Below are positions 1 to 12,587 of a DNA stretch of 64,000 nt, piece after piece. The first letter of the stretch is position 1. Every line of letters begins with the position of its first letter. The DNA is from Nymphaea colorata (Eukaryota > Streptophyta > Magnoliopsida > Nymphaeales > Nymphaeaceae). Made by a program: the position numbers and the translations under genes. The stretch is taken from contig NC_045140.1 in assembly GCF_008831285.2 (NCBI RefSeq), positions 15,115,796 to 15,179,795 on the forward strand, written 5' to 3'. The notes beneath the pieces are model-generated. The model saw only the letters and a program-made list of their open reading frames with translations. It did not search any database and was not told where the DNA came from.

Positions 1-1302
1 AAGTTTAACATATTTGCATTTCTCAAATTTATATTACTAAGGAGGAGATTACAGGTTCAACAGATTACATCAGGGAAAATTTTACTTTTCTGCTGTGGAA
101 GAAATAAAACAGACAAAAAGAACACAGCATAAGAAAAACGATCGGAGAAAAATTGCTTATTTTTGTTTAGATAAAAATTGTAAAACCCTGAAGCTGGCAG
201 CTGTAACATCTGACCTCAACCAATTGCTCGGGAAACTGAACATTTTAACCATACAATTTAAAGTCATAAAACTCTTTAATATATAAAACAATTAAAAAGT
301 GGTATAAGATCAAGCCCTTCCAATTTCCATTTAGGCTATCAGCCCTACTTAAATGAATTCGAACAACTTTGAGAGCCCGAACAAGGCGACTTGTTTCCAG
401 GTTCGTACTTACACCGACACACAAGTACAATCATTAGTGAGGAGCAGAGATTCCCATCCAATTCACCGTCAGATCCTTGTTCATTTTCTTGGACAGTCGC
501 GAGTTATAGAAACCCGATATGTCTTCCGTGATAACAACCTCAACGCTTGAGGTCAGACAAGGGGATAATGTCAAGCCTTCAATGAAGTTTCCTCTGATGA
601 ATAACACAAGTTCATGGCATACCCCTTAGGGAAATTAGCTGAGAAACACCAAACAAGCAACTACACTTTTTCAACACTGTAACAGTCGGTAAAGATCAGG
701 ACACCAATGCCTTCACTTGACAAGATGACACGTTCAAAATATTCAATTTCTTTTGTCAGATATTGAGCTTACCGTCATCAATGTGATTGATAGGACGATA
801 TCTGGGATCCGCGTGCAAAACAAAGGGTAACAACCATCAAGCTTGAGAGCATTCCCACACTCCCACACCATGTGTCCTGTTTAGCCTAGCACTGGTTAAC
901 TATAAGAAAGTGGGCCACAAGTCATAACCACTACGTCTTACCTGGTCCATCGGGTGCAGAAACTTGCCTAGACACGGCCAAGGCATGATGAGCCTGTCTA
1001 ACAGACTCAACATGGCTCCTGGTGTCGGCAGAATTAGAAGGCCTTAGAAGGGCTAAATTTTTAAAACCTCAGCATTACAGTCGTCCCAAGATTTGCACTT
1101 CCATAGTGGCAGAGATGACTGGAGTGGCTTTAACAGATCCAAAAGAATCAGCATGATTTTAGCTAAACAAAATGCAGTAATTCATGTTTGAATTTGAGTT
1201 GTTCCAAAATCATGCCCTTGGTACATATATCAAGTCAACAAAATGATGAAAAATATAACCATCAGTAACAATGCTAATGTCAAAAGCATGTGGATTACTT
1301 CT
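1..1302. other. Region downstream of glutaredoxin copy 1, no gene recognised
   Basis: The last few hundred bases before the glutaredoxin stop probably hold its 3' UTR, since the gene runs on the minus strand. I see no domain-bearing reading frame, tRNA-like sequence or terminal repeats in the rest. The short open frames have no recognisable motif. Confidence 0.4.
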
Positions 1303-4300
1303 TCAAAGCTCGTGTTCCTCCTCAGGGATGTTCTCTAGAAGCTTTGCCAATTCCCCATTTTCATAGGCTTCAACAGTATCTGATTTGAGACCGAAAAATC
1401 AGGTTATTCGAGAATTGCAGAACCAAGTTATATAAAACGTTATACTATTTGATGAATAGTATGTCGATAATAGAATCACAGATAGAATATAGCTTCTGTA
1501 AATGTTTGTTTACCATCTGAGCCACCAAGATGTTTTCCATTGATGAACACCTGAGGCACTGTCCGCCTGCCAAATAATTGTTGCAATGCATCTTGAATGT
1601 CAGCTCCATCATCTGACCACCACAGACCAGAATATACAAAAAGGAATTAGCCGTCAGACTCAACCAAGCACCGGGCCGATGGAAGCTATTAGCACACAGG
1701 CAGAAAAGTCTCATCCAATCTCATTATGAAGTTTGTTAACCAAAACCAAGAAAAATGAGAGGTAACACCAGACAAACAAAATGAGCTTATACAAGCAATT
1801 ACACATAATGTGTATAAGCTTCAATGGGAATTCTTATGGCAAAAACTTTGTGATTTGTAAGCTCTCCATTTCACTACTTCGGGTTGGATACGTCACCATG
1901 AGCCATTCAACAAACCTTGCTGTCTCGCACATTTATAGCAGGTAACAGCATGAATGGATAATGCATCTAAAAATGACTGAAAATGATGTTGTTAGGAGAT
2001 TTCACCCTCCACTTTGGAACAATACTTACATCTACAATGGTCATGGGATATAATTAAATATGAAATGGTTAAGTCTTAAGAGTAAGAAAGTCTTTTTGGG
2101 GTGAGCTTTCTAGAGAATCAACATTGAATAATAGAGATTGCTTGTTTCCCACACATAGTCCATCCAGAAGAACAATACATCAAAGAATCAAATTTAACCA
2201 ACCAGTCACAGGACAAACCACATAATGGTCCTGAAATGCATAGAAGACTATTGAGTAGGCAAGCAAGAGAGAGACAGAGGGCATAATGATGCAACACTAG
2301 TGTCACAATTACCAATGCAGATTTTCCTAGCTTCCCTAGTGCAGCAATGCAGGAGCAATGTAGTGCCACATTCACCATCTTGATATCATTTTCACTTTTT
2401 ATAATGAATACCAGAAGGCCTTCACCACCACTTGACCTCATTTGCTATCTTCCCACCTCAAAAAATAAAGTACAGGGACACAACACAGCTATGCAAAGTC
2501 ATATAGCATCTCATGAGGAGGCTTAGACACTTACAATTCACAACAACATCTGAACAGATGAACAAACACTTGTTAAAAAAGGAGCGCAAGGTTACAGTAA
2601 GAAGAAGCCGAACACGTCTCTCAACATTGACTTCCTGTCAAACAGAAAGTTTGTCCTGATCTACATATTTCTACGATGTACCATGCAGTTGAAAACAATA
2701 TGAGCCTTAAAAGACAATACCCAAAAAAAACATACCTTTTCCAATTTATAAGGAGTTGTTGATTTGATTTTAATGAGCAACCAAGATCCCTAACCCCGTA
2801 TATCATTCTTTAACTGAAACAATTTTCACCAAGCAATGCACAGTTAGTGTAACACCCCAAAAGTTTAGTATGTATCGAAGATTGTGAGGGATCTTCAAGG
2901 GCTTATAAAGGGAGGTCATTAATGAGAGGATTGTCCTGGTTCTTAGCCTTTTTCAGGTTGGAGCCGAAACTGTTAGGAGGCGGGTTGAGATCCGCCGAAC
3001 CAGGGGCCCGAGCCCAGGAGTGGGTCGGATTGTTACAGTGGTATTTAGAGCCGGTTCAACACTCGGACCTGGAGTCCCACACTCGCGGACGCGTGTGCCT
3101 TAAGGGGGGTGGATTGTAACACCCCAAAAGGTTAGTCCTGTATCGAAGATTGTGAGGGATTTTCAAGGGCTTATAAAGAGAGGCCATTAATGAAAGGATT
3201 GTCCTGGTTTCTAGCTTTTTTCAGGTTGGAGCCGAAACTGTTAGGGGGCGGGCTGGGATCCGCCGAACCAGGGGCCCGAGCCCAGGAGTGGGTCGAGTTG
3301 TTACAGTTAGCAACCCTATTCCGTCAGCTGCAGAAAGAAACTACACTGAGGTTCAGAATATCCATATAAGCACAATGTCAACTCATAATAAGAAAGAAGA
3401 AAAACAATTCAAAGAACTAAACAAAAAAAGCATTATGAAAAGACTCAATTCAGAGAATAAAAATAACTGAAACGTAATGCAGCGCAAGCCAAAGGAAAAA
3501 AAACGAATAACCTCAATGAGAGGCGTTGGGTAATCATACCTCTTTGATCTAGCTCAACCACGTAAGGCGTCCTGTTCAGCTGTTGGAAGACAGCTTTCGC
3601 CCTTCTACAGAACCTGCGGAAAGCGTGAGGTGAAGTCAACTAGCTGGTATGCCCAGTCGCATCTCTGAGGGTACAATCGTTTTAAGTCAAGGGACAACTC
3701 AAACAGAAGTGATTCCACAAACTTATGAGTCTCCATTTAGGTAAGGAAAAAGATCCATCTGCTGATCAACCAAAGCAGCGAAAATGAGAAAGACTTTTTG
3801 GTAGCCAATGCTTCCCAAACTCCGCAAAAATCTACTGAGCGCAGCATGGAAGGGCCTGAACTCCAGATTCCGTATCTCCTGCTGGCATACCCAAAAGGAG
3901 ATTCTCCGAACCCATCAAAATATCTCAACTCAAATGTTAATCGAGTGTCATCTTTCAAAGTCAAATGAGTGACGCCTTTGTTCAACCACTGTAGACTCAT
4001 TCATGAGTTGGAGAAACAATTGGACGTCGTATTCTCATGAAGCAACATCGGAAGAGACAAACTCGCAAACTAGAAACTAGAAACATAAATAATGGAGAAG
4101 AAGAATTCCAGGCCACCACCACTACATTCAGCATAACAGCCTCCAGGATCGACCATTTAGCACAGAAGTGAAAGATGGAAAAGAAAAAAAAAAAGTTCAA
4201 TACAAAAAGGAAATGAGAACATAAGAAACGTACGGGCAGAAAGATTTGGAGAAGATGACGATGCGATTGGAAGAGACCGTCTTCCGGACGAACGATCTCG

Positions 4301-4391
4301 GAGAGGATGACGCTTCCGACGAGATGTGCAGAGACGAGATCAGAATGAGAAGAGAAAATGAGACTCCGACACCCCTGGTGATCCTCCCCAT
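1303..4391 (-). CDS. GRXC4-like: Secretory-type CPFC glutaredoxin (class I, GRXC3/C4-like), tandem copy 1
   Basis: Glutathione-dependent thiol-disulfide oxidoreductase. Coding exons are 4391-4234, 3613-3540, 1612-1514 and 1379-1303, with GT-AG introns, giving 135 residues. Residues 1-25 form a hydrophobic signal peptide or anchor (LLILISS core), as in Arabidopsis GRXC3/C4, so the protein should enter the secretory pathway. The active site FCPFC lies at 51-55 and is split by intron 1: Pro53 is CC|G across the junction with a GTACGT donor. Other signatures are Thr95-Val96-Pro97 for glutathione and cis-Pro binding, the [12 protein letters not shown] block, and GGSDD at 107-111. The C-terminus ends in HEL. 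Intron 2 (1613-3539) contains a TRIM element. A tandem paralogue lies about 1.7 kb upstream with the same exon phases. The family call is secure; whether it is orthologous to C3 or C4 is not. Confidence 0.93.
2843..3310 (+). mobile_element. TRIM (terminal-repeat retrotransposon in miniature), structurally whole, with 5-bp target duplication
   Basis: An LTR-type fossil with no coding capacity. Two direct repeats, 2848-3037 and 3115-3305, both begin TGTAACACCCC and end TTGTTACA. They enclose only 77 bp. Directly after the left LTR is a primer-binding site at 3039-3051 (TGGTATTTAGAGCC), close to the initiator-Met tRNA complement. A purine-rich tract (AAGGGGGGTGGA) lies directly before the right LTR. 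The target duplication GTTAG is at 2843-2847 and 3306-3310. By eye the LTRs differ at about 15 of 190 positions (near 8%), so the insertion is a few million years old at commonly used plant rates. It sits in intron 2 of glutaredoxin copy 1, on the opposite strand to the gene, and is absent from the matching intron of copy 2. Confidence 0.88.
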
Positions 4392-4449
4392 CTCTTTCTC
4401 TCTCTATCTCTCTCTCGATTCGTCAGACGGAGAGCGGTAGGATTTTGCA

Positions 4450-6085
4450 GGAGGGTTAAAAGTTAAAACCTGGAGCGTCGTTGTTCTCATTCGCAACGTG
4501 GTCGCTGACTTGGAGGCAAGTCCTGCTCACGGTTTTGCCTCTAAATTCTGAAGAAGAGGCTCAAATTTTCCAATTCTCCGTGCTTCTTTTTTTTAATTTG
4601 CCAGTTCGTTTAAATAACAAATAAACTAATACAACAGACAGTTAAGTGATACAGCGTAACAAAAAATTATATACAAATATATGATATTAACCGCTCACTT
4701 TCTTTATAGAAAAAAATCTCGGTTTAGACTTATTTTTTGTAACAAAATATGTGAACAGTAGACATGGGTACTATTTTAGTGAGCATGACTAGGTGTGTGT
4801 GTAATAAGCGTCTGTGTCCTCTTACTCATGTAGTGAACTGGATTTGCTGATTCAAACCATATGCTACTCCCCTTCAAGATCAACTAAGCTTGAACAAATG
4901 CAATCACCCGTTGGTTCTCAATTCACCACTCTATTAGACCAGCTTGTATGATCTGATTTGTTTGCTAACGTGTTTCATGAATTTGTTTGCTACTCCAGTC
5001 CAAGATTAACCCGATGCAAGCTGAACCCACTCAAACAGATTCCCCAAAAAGGGGTAGATTAAAAACATTGACAGCAATAACCTTTGCTTTAAACTTTGAA
5101 AAAAGAAATATCGGGATGTATTGAATTAAGAAATTTGAGTTTTTTGTGAACTTGGATTGGATAATCCCTCTTCTGAGAATAACATTGTAAAGACATGGCA
5201 CTAATCCAAGCATTACATGTATCTTTTGTTGATTAAAATGAAGTACTGAACACTTTTCGATATGTCCAACTTGCCAAAACCGCGGCTTCATATGTCCTAC
5301 TGATTATTTTCATCTTTGATCAGAAAATAGAACATTAAGATATACATCAATTCTGAATCTCAGTATTTTCTCAGATAAATTTTGTAATCTCAAATTTCGT
5401 TGTAACTGTGCCTCGGTTCCGAAATCCCTCACTCACTAAAAAATCTCTTCGTGACTTTCTTTGGTCGCCAACAATTGACAAAACAATGGAACGTTAAATG
5501 GTGGTTATTTTCTTTCAGATTTCAACGGCACATTAGGCGTCGTACTTTTTTTTCGAACAAGACAAATACAGAACCATGAAAAAGATTAGAATGTCATTTT
5601 CTTTAATACAAAAAATTCTACGCGCAAAATTTCTAAATCCAATTCACATTTCACAGCGTCCATAGTGTAGATTGCAGACCGCCTCTACTGACCCGATCCG
5701 GTCTCAAATATACGAGCCGCTTGCTCAAGAAATATATATTGATCTACATAAGAGGGGAAGTACTCAGGTTTTGCTTGTGTGATAGAACTGTACACGGTCA
5801 CCGGATCAGCCCTCCATGCTCTTCAAAACCAGGAAAGCCAACGGATCGAGTCAAATTGTCAATGTATACTTTATCCTGAACATAAAAGAGGCACAAATTT
5901 AAGGCTGTCGGTAACACAGATCTGACCATTTTTTTCGTACATCTTGAAGGCTGCAGGAAAATAACATGCAGGAATTTGCATTCCCATTATAAGACGTACA
6001 ATTTTCGGTTCTCAAAATCATGCTCTCGGTAAGTAAACATTTGCACTGAATCAGTAAAAGGAATGAATAATTTTCTTTAGGAATT
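4450..6085. other. Spacer between the two glutaredoxin genes
   Basis: AT-rich DNA that should contain the promoter of copy 1 (near 4400-4600, with a CT-rich leader at 4393-4420) and the 3' UTR of copy 2 (near 5800-6085). No other gene, terminal repeat or domain-bearing frame is visible. Confidence 0.4.
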
Positions 6086-8297
6086 CTACTCGGGGACGTT
6101 CTCTAGAAGCTTCGCCAAGTCCCCATTTTCGTATGCTTCATAAGTATCTGGCTCCAGATCAACGGAAACATATTAGATATTCAGAAAAAGAAAATGAGAC
6201 AGTAAAAGAAACAAAGGAAAAAGAATGCTGGTGATGGTGAAAAATTTGCAAACGAAGTTGAACTAGCATGTGACATATAAAAATAGGAAAAAACTAAGCA
6301 AATATATGATTTTAAGTCGTTCTTTTTACCATCCGAGCCGCCAATATGTCTTCCATTGATGAACACCTGAGGCACTGTCCGCCTGCCCACCATTTGCTGC
6401 AGTGCATCTTGGATATCAACCCCATCACCTAAGAACCAGAACAAAAGACCATTAGCGACACAACAGCATCATACATAGAAGTCCCACGAAGGACCAGTTG
6501 ACGGAAGAAGACTAGAACTGGAGAACAAAAGTTCCATCCTGCCCCACTATGATGTAGAAATCCAACTTTAGGAGAATAACAATGGAGAATGTAGTGACGT
6601 TTATTACATATCATATTGGTGAAGAAGCTTTCTTTTCAGATTGCAGTTGATGAAATCAACAAATCTTGTCATATTCAAATATGGCAAACAAGAAAATTGA
6701 CAAAGGTTTTATAGATACCATCAGGATTGGCTCATGCAACGAGGCAAACTGACATGTATAGGCTCCTTTGTGTGTGTGTGTGGTGACCTCCAGGAAACTA
6801 TTGTCAAGTTCACAAATAAACTCATGGAGGTCACTTGTTTCTCACCCATGGTCCACGTCCACCCATAAGAACAGAACAGTAAACCAATGAGTCACATGAG
6901 AAGCCTCACATTGACCATCTGAACATGAAGAAGATAGAAACCTTTGAGCAACAGAGGTATTTCCTGCAAATCAATGTCATTCCATAATCCTAGTCTTCCT
7001 GGACATCATAAATAGGAATATGGTAGCACCTCTTCGGACACACACGGAAGAACATAGCAACCACGTAGATAGAGGTTAAAAAGCATCCAATAACAAAGAG
7101 CTCAAAGCCAACCTAGCATCAATTGCCAGTAAAAGCCAATTGATTTACTAATCTATGCATGCTCTGCAAGGTAACAGGCACTTGCAACAATCGATCTGTT
7201 CTATACTTTCATGTGTGTTTCTCCACACAGTTTCACAAGAAAATGCACATGTTAGAAGTTCCTTCCTATCACATCAGCAGCGGTAGGAAACCTTCAGAAG
7301 GATCATAACATGCATAAGAGGAAAGGAAAAGACCGAACACACTTCAACTCAAGCCTGTGGAAACGTCACACACAGAGAACAAAAGCATCTAAACATCTAT
7401 AGCACAAGAGGAAAACACAGGATTATGTCAGATTAAGATCGTTGAGGGACTGTACAATCAAACCTCTCTGATCTAGCTCGATGACATATGGTACTCTGTT
7501 CATCTCCTGGAAAACAACTTTAGCCCTTCTAGAGTACCTGCAGAAAGCATAAGAAAGATGGAGTCAAATCACCGGTTTATAGGCAGCCAGCTCTTGACGG
7601 CTGGTGAACAGACAAAACCCTTTTACACCTTCTTCTATTCCTCAATAAATAAAGATGTGATCAAGTATCAACTGCTGTTTGAGACAAACGCGAAAATAGA
7701 GTTTGTAAGATCGGCTTGTTCTTGTATTAAGTCGAACTTTGCTCAAGCTAGTGAAGCACCTGAATTCAACAAGCTAAACTAGGATCGGGCTTGTCTGAGG
7801 GAGGTAAGAATATACACCTTTTGCATCATTCCAAATCATGGATAGGGATCGCCAAAAACAGTAACTGAAGGATAAGCCCAATATGAGCTAGACTACGAGT
7901 TACTAGTGCTATTTTCAAGTGCTTATTAGCATATATAGTACTTCCACTTGACCAGAAGTAACGCCAACGCCAGCAAAAGTAAAACATCTCCATCAACTCA
8001 TGATGATTGCTCTGAGCAAGGATTGCAAACATCAGCTTCTCCCAATAACAGATGGCCTCAAGAGGAAGTAAATACTCATTTGCTTCTCAGCTGAACAATA
8101 GGAAGGTCTTTTTAGTAAGGAGTGTTTTCTCAGTGAAAAACTTCCAAAGCACACAGGAAGGCGGTTCCATATCAGACTGCTTCTCTCTCGTTTAGCGAGC
8201 ACTCCAGAACCCGTCAAATTTCCCAGTGTTGGGTAAGTTTTGTCCTTCAAAACGAACGATAAGGTCTTTTGCCTACCATTTAAAATTGTTAGCAAGT

Positions 8298-8345
<48 letters not shown>

Positions 8346-8801
8346 ACCGCTCTAATTCGCGAGGATGGAACCAAAAGGGACCCAATATTGTAATGGAATA
8401 ACATGGAAAATCAACAGCTCGTCTAATATTCAATGTGAAGCGTCCAGAAAGAATAACAGAGACGATAACCCCAATTGTGCAACCGACGGGTTTCATCCAT
8501 ACGAACCACAATCACATCAAGGATCGTTAAATCGTTAGTCTTAGCAAAAGTAGGAAACTGTGACCCGACCAAGATGGTACGCGTTCATGGTTCGCTTTCA
8601 TCTGAACTGGATGGATTCAATGGAAATGAACAGAAACACTTACGGGCAGTACGATTTGGAGAAGATAACAATGGGTTTGGAGGAGATCGTATCTCGGACG
8701 AAATTCCTCAGCGACAACGGTTCTCCCTCAGAGATGCGGAGAGACGAGATGATAATGAGAAGCGACAATGAGATTCCGATGCCACTCCTGACCGTCCCCA
8801 T
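6086..8801 (-). CDS. GRXC4-like: Secretory-type CPYS glutaredoxin (GRXC3/C4-like), tandem copy 2
   Basis: Paralogue of the downstream glutaredoxin with identical intron positions and phases. Exons are 8801-8644, 7537-7464, 6428-6330 and 6147-6086, giving 130 residues. The start is chosen because MGTVRSG aligns with MGRITRG of copy 1; the frame stays open further upstream to 8921. A hydrophobic segment (LSLLIIISS) follows, then FSKSYCPYS at 48-55, TVP at 95-97 and GGSDD at 107-111. The CC|GTAAGT donor of intron 1 confirms the split proline codon. It differs from copy 1 in two notable ways. The active site is CPYS, so the resolving cysteine is replaced by serine. The protein also stops at NVPE, without the EEHEL tail. 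Intron 1 holds a long GA repeat. The missing second cysteine should favour monothiol chemistry (deglutathionylation), an inference from the family mechanism. Confidence 0.92.
8302..8342. repeat. (GA)n microsatellite
   Basis: About 20 uninterrupted GA units inside intron 1 of glutaredoxin copy 2. It accounts for the low-complexity SLSLSL frame on the minus strand. Confidence 0.95.
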
Positions 8802-8949
8802 CCCACAGCCGTTTGGGTGTGAGCCTGCCCCTCGCTTTCTCGCTGTATCTCTCCTCTCTCTCTCTCTATGGCACCTCTCGCTCTTTAGTTTCGCGACTCC
8901 ATCGATCGGACCATCAGCCAAGACCGGCAGGAATCTGAAATATTAAGAA

Positions 8950-10790
8950 GGCCGAGGGTCTTTCTCGGAGGATCTTCCCTTCCCCGGCCTGCAGGCTGCA
9001 GTTTCTTATAATTTGAAAAAAGATCATTGTTTCAGTAATTGTGGGAAAAAAATCACATTGTCCATAAAAACTGACCAAAGAGATTAAAGCATATTCTCTT
9101 TGATTTGAAATATACAGTTAGCTAAAATCGATTAATATGATTTAGTGATGGAATATCATGTCGAAAAGAAGTTACGTTCAACTCTTTCTAGGCTTCTATC
9201 GATCAGATTAATTGGAATTCACTTTAGCCTTTGAGTTAAATAGTATTCGGGAAAAGTGTAGCTTTTTAAATTTTTAAGTTCATAAGCAAAGGAATAAACC
9301 CATAAAAAAATAAAGAAATTTGATGTCTGACTGCAATAGAAAGCCCTGGCGACAAAATCGTACTGAGATCTTTAAAACTTTATTCAGTTTATTAGCATTT
9401 CTTTTAGTATACGAAAATCTCAATGAGAGAAGTATCCGTATGCTATGGATTTTTTTTACTAAACTTTCCGATTATTTTCTGCTGTGTGGCGGCGGACTCT
9501 ACTGCTCCTCTTTTTTTAATTAAAGCCAAGTTAGAAACAGATCGGAGCCGCTGCCTTTTAACGGCTCAGGTAGATTGATTTGGAGGATCGCAGATGGAAG
9601 ATGGACGATCAAACTTGGCTCCGGTTGCATCACAATGGATTTGGTAGGATCCGATGATGCAACATCGATATGCAGACCATTCTTCCCTTATCCACACGCT
9701 CACCAACTCCGTTGACGCCTTCCAACCGTTCAAAGCAGGCGCGTCTAACAATTCCAATTGAGTTGTTTTTGGAGCACCAGCTACAAAATGCAGCAAATAA
9801 AAAGGACTCCCGAATCCTAATCCAAGTTTAAGTTGATTTCAGACCCAACTGCAGATCATGGCCGCCACTCTTATCGGGTCGTATTCGTCTGGCCAAGTCT
9901 TGCCTGACCCGAATTTTGTCAAAAACAAACGGAGCCAACGGATCTTTTGATACAGCTAGTTTTGGGCCCTGACGTGCAAGTCGCTTAGGTAAGGCTGACG
10001 GGACTCGCCGTGGCCGGTTGGGCATCCGAATATAAAAATGAAGAAGAATTTACGAAAACAACTACTCGTCAGCTCAAGGTTGCTTCCGGCTTGCCTTTAT
10101 TTGGTGTTAATTAGTGACGTGTAGGGTCCCCAGTCCATTGACACAAGAGGAGTCGAGTGTCGACACCCATGTGACTCCAACTAGCTGTTGGCCGTGTTTA
10201 ACAGATAGATAATCATCGAATCGAACCACTGAACGAAATCCCGTGGGGACAGGGAACCGAGTGAGTGGCACTGCGTTCCACCTGCAACTATGTAAATTTG
10301 TGTAAGATTTTGAAAAGACGACCATAGCTGTCAGGCCCGTCTCTTTTGGATAGACTTAGATGTTTGTGAAAAGGATCCATGTATCGAATAGTTTGGTTTT
10401 TAGAGATAAAGCATTAGCTTCACGAAGACGGTTTCCTTTCTTCTTTATCTTTTTTCCAGTTGCATTTTTCGGAGAGCGAGAACCACACGGCGTTCCAGAA
10501 AAATGACTTTTGAGGCGAAAAGCAAACCCCGGTCCACATTTTGGAGAGTTTATCGGGCGAGTTTGACATTTCACCACCGAGATGATGATGGGTCGGGTCG
10601 ACTGCAGCTCACCGCAGGCTTGACCCGAAAGAGCGTTAAACGCTAAACGGGGTAGGACAGGACCTACCAGTAGTGTACCCTCCGCCCCCTTCCGGTTCCG
10701 GGTTGCAAAAGTTGGAACCGTATCCATGCACCCTTATCGGGCGGTGGAGCCAGCGCGACACTTATCCGGGACCCGATTCCGTTCCGCAGT
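8950..10790. other. Intergenic region between divergent glutaredoxin copy 2 and PP2C genes
   Basis: Should hold the glutaredoxin copy 2 promoter at its left end and the PP2C promoter at its right end, where GC content rises from about 10,500. No domain-bearing frame, RNA gene or terminal repeats are recognised. Confidence 0.4.
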
Positions 10791-10798
10791 TGGCGTCC

Positions 10799-10808
10799 TT
10801 TTATAAAT
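10799..10808 (+). promoter_or_regulatory. Probable TATA box of the PP2C gene
   Basis: TTTTATAAAT in an otherwise GC-rich stretch, followed by a CT/CTT-rich leader (about 10,980-11,140) typical of plant 5' UTRs. Transcription would start near 10,835. A 5'-UTR intron must then remove most of the sequence before the ATG at 12588. AG|GTATCA at 11190/11191 is one possible donor, but the exact donor and acceptor are not settled. Confidence 0.5.
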
Positions 10809-12587
10809 CGGGGGAGGGCGAGGCAAGGCGGTCGAGCGGTGGGGACGAAGCTCGCGATTCCCGGGATTGACTCGGTCGGGGGCCGGTGGAAGACGGAGAC
10901 GCCGATGGTCGACGCGTGTCCGCTTCGTCTCTGGTAAACGGGAGACAAAAACCGACCGCGACTTCTTTAGGAGGAGAAGAGGTGCTGTCGCTTCTTTGAG
11001 GTATCTCTCCTCTCTCCGTCTTTTTCTTTGCTTTTTCTTCTTCTTCTTCTTCTTCATAATTTCCTCTCCTTTCGCGAACTTTCGGTTTCTCTCCTCCGAG
11101 GTCTTCTTCTACTTCTTCTTCTTCGGCTGCAGGAAAGGCGTGTACCTTTTTTTCTTGTTGCCTGCGGGTCGCTTGGTTTGTCCGTGGTAGGTATCATCGT
11201 TCTTACTCATCGTCTCCTTTCCCTTCTCCGTCGTCGTTGTCATCATGATCATCACCATCTCACCTATTATCCCTTCCCCCCTGCGAAACATCTACTTGGT
11301 TTCTCATTTGTCATTTTAATTTAAGTTAGGCCCTTTTATCGGCGATTTTCCTTTTAATTTTCTTGTTCCGGGGGAAATTTAGGCGCGAATTCGTGTGTGC
11401 CTTTTGAGTGGAGACACGAGTCTTTTGACTTAAAGAAAAAAAATCCTGACAAGGTAATGTTGGCAATTCGTTTGGGCGAGTAGTGTTTCATTATCTAACA
11501 GTTTTTCTATGTGAGGGTTTTTTTTTTTTGGGAAGCGCGCAGCAGATCCTTTTGTCCTCTGAACATCAGGAACATGCTCTTCTGTCTTGAGTTTTTGAAG
11601 CAAATGAAAAATTTTGGCCTAAGCAAAACGATTGTGCTTCGGGACCTGCAGTTCAATTCATTTCCGTGACAAATTTTCTCTCGCTTCCTCTGTTACGGCT
11701 TACGATCGTCTGTTTTCCTGTCTTGGTTAAACCTTTGAATACTTGTGACTGTCCTTTAGAAATCAAGGAATCTTCTGTTCCGTCAACTCTTCTCCGATTC
11801 GTAAGGCCATTTTGACTGCCAAAGCGCACAGCCTGCAAATTCCATTTTGTTCAATTTGGGAAACCAATAGATAAATTTCCCTCTATTATGTCTTAAGAAA
11901 TGCTAATTCCGAATAGTTATTTGTAGAACTGACATAGAATTCGAGTTGATCTAATTGTAACTATTTGCATTGTTCTTTGAGGCCGAAGTCCTTTATCCTC
12001 TGTTTAATTCTATGTCAATTACTTTGTGTTTCTCTCGTCTCTGTTCCTCCATTAGGCTCATCAAATTCTTTCTATTAGATTCGGGTCCATGACGCGTGAA
12101 ATTCTTTTTATATTATTAAAGCTTTCAATCTGGTTCAAAATCTGGCATTGTTTCATCGTAATTCTTCTGTGTTTACGTTGTAAGTTTAATTGACAGTTTT
12201 TATATTTTGAATAAGAGATATGTATAAAAAAAAACGGTATCTCAAAAGAGTTCTTAGTCTTGTAATATTGGACATTTTAGGCTTTTGACAACTAAAAATT
12301 GTAAAATGTCGCTACTTTGGATTAATTGGTTATTCCTTCTTTGTGTTTCTATAGAAGCTTTCCTGCTTATGGCTTATTTCTGTGTGTTTTTTTTTTCACG
12401 GTAGATCTACCTCTGGATAATTTGTACTATGATGATTCAGATCTCTGGTAGCCCCTCCAGCTTACGTTTCTCTGTTTGTTTGTTTTACCTGTCTTTGTCT
12501 TGCAAGGTGGATTGTTTCATAGTACATCCGGATTATGAGGTGATTGCTGCAGTCAAAATCATCAGTTGACAATTGATCTGCGTGGAT

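Noticed and set aside
8032-8511. 159-codon minus-strand frame with a SLSLSL run
   Set aside because: It is held open by the GA microsatellite in a glutaredoxin intron and has no protein features.
10356-11057. Antisense frames across the PP2C promoter and leader
   Set aside because: They arise from GC-rich and CTT-rich sequence, end in poly-Lys or similar, and show no domain.
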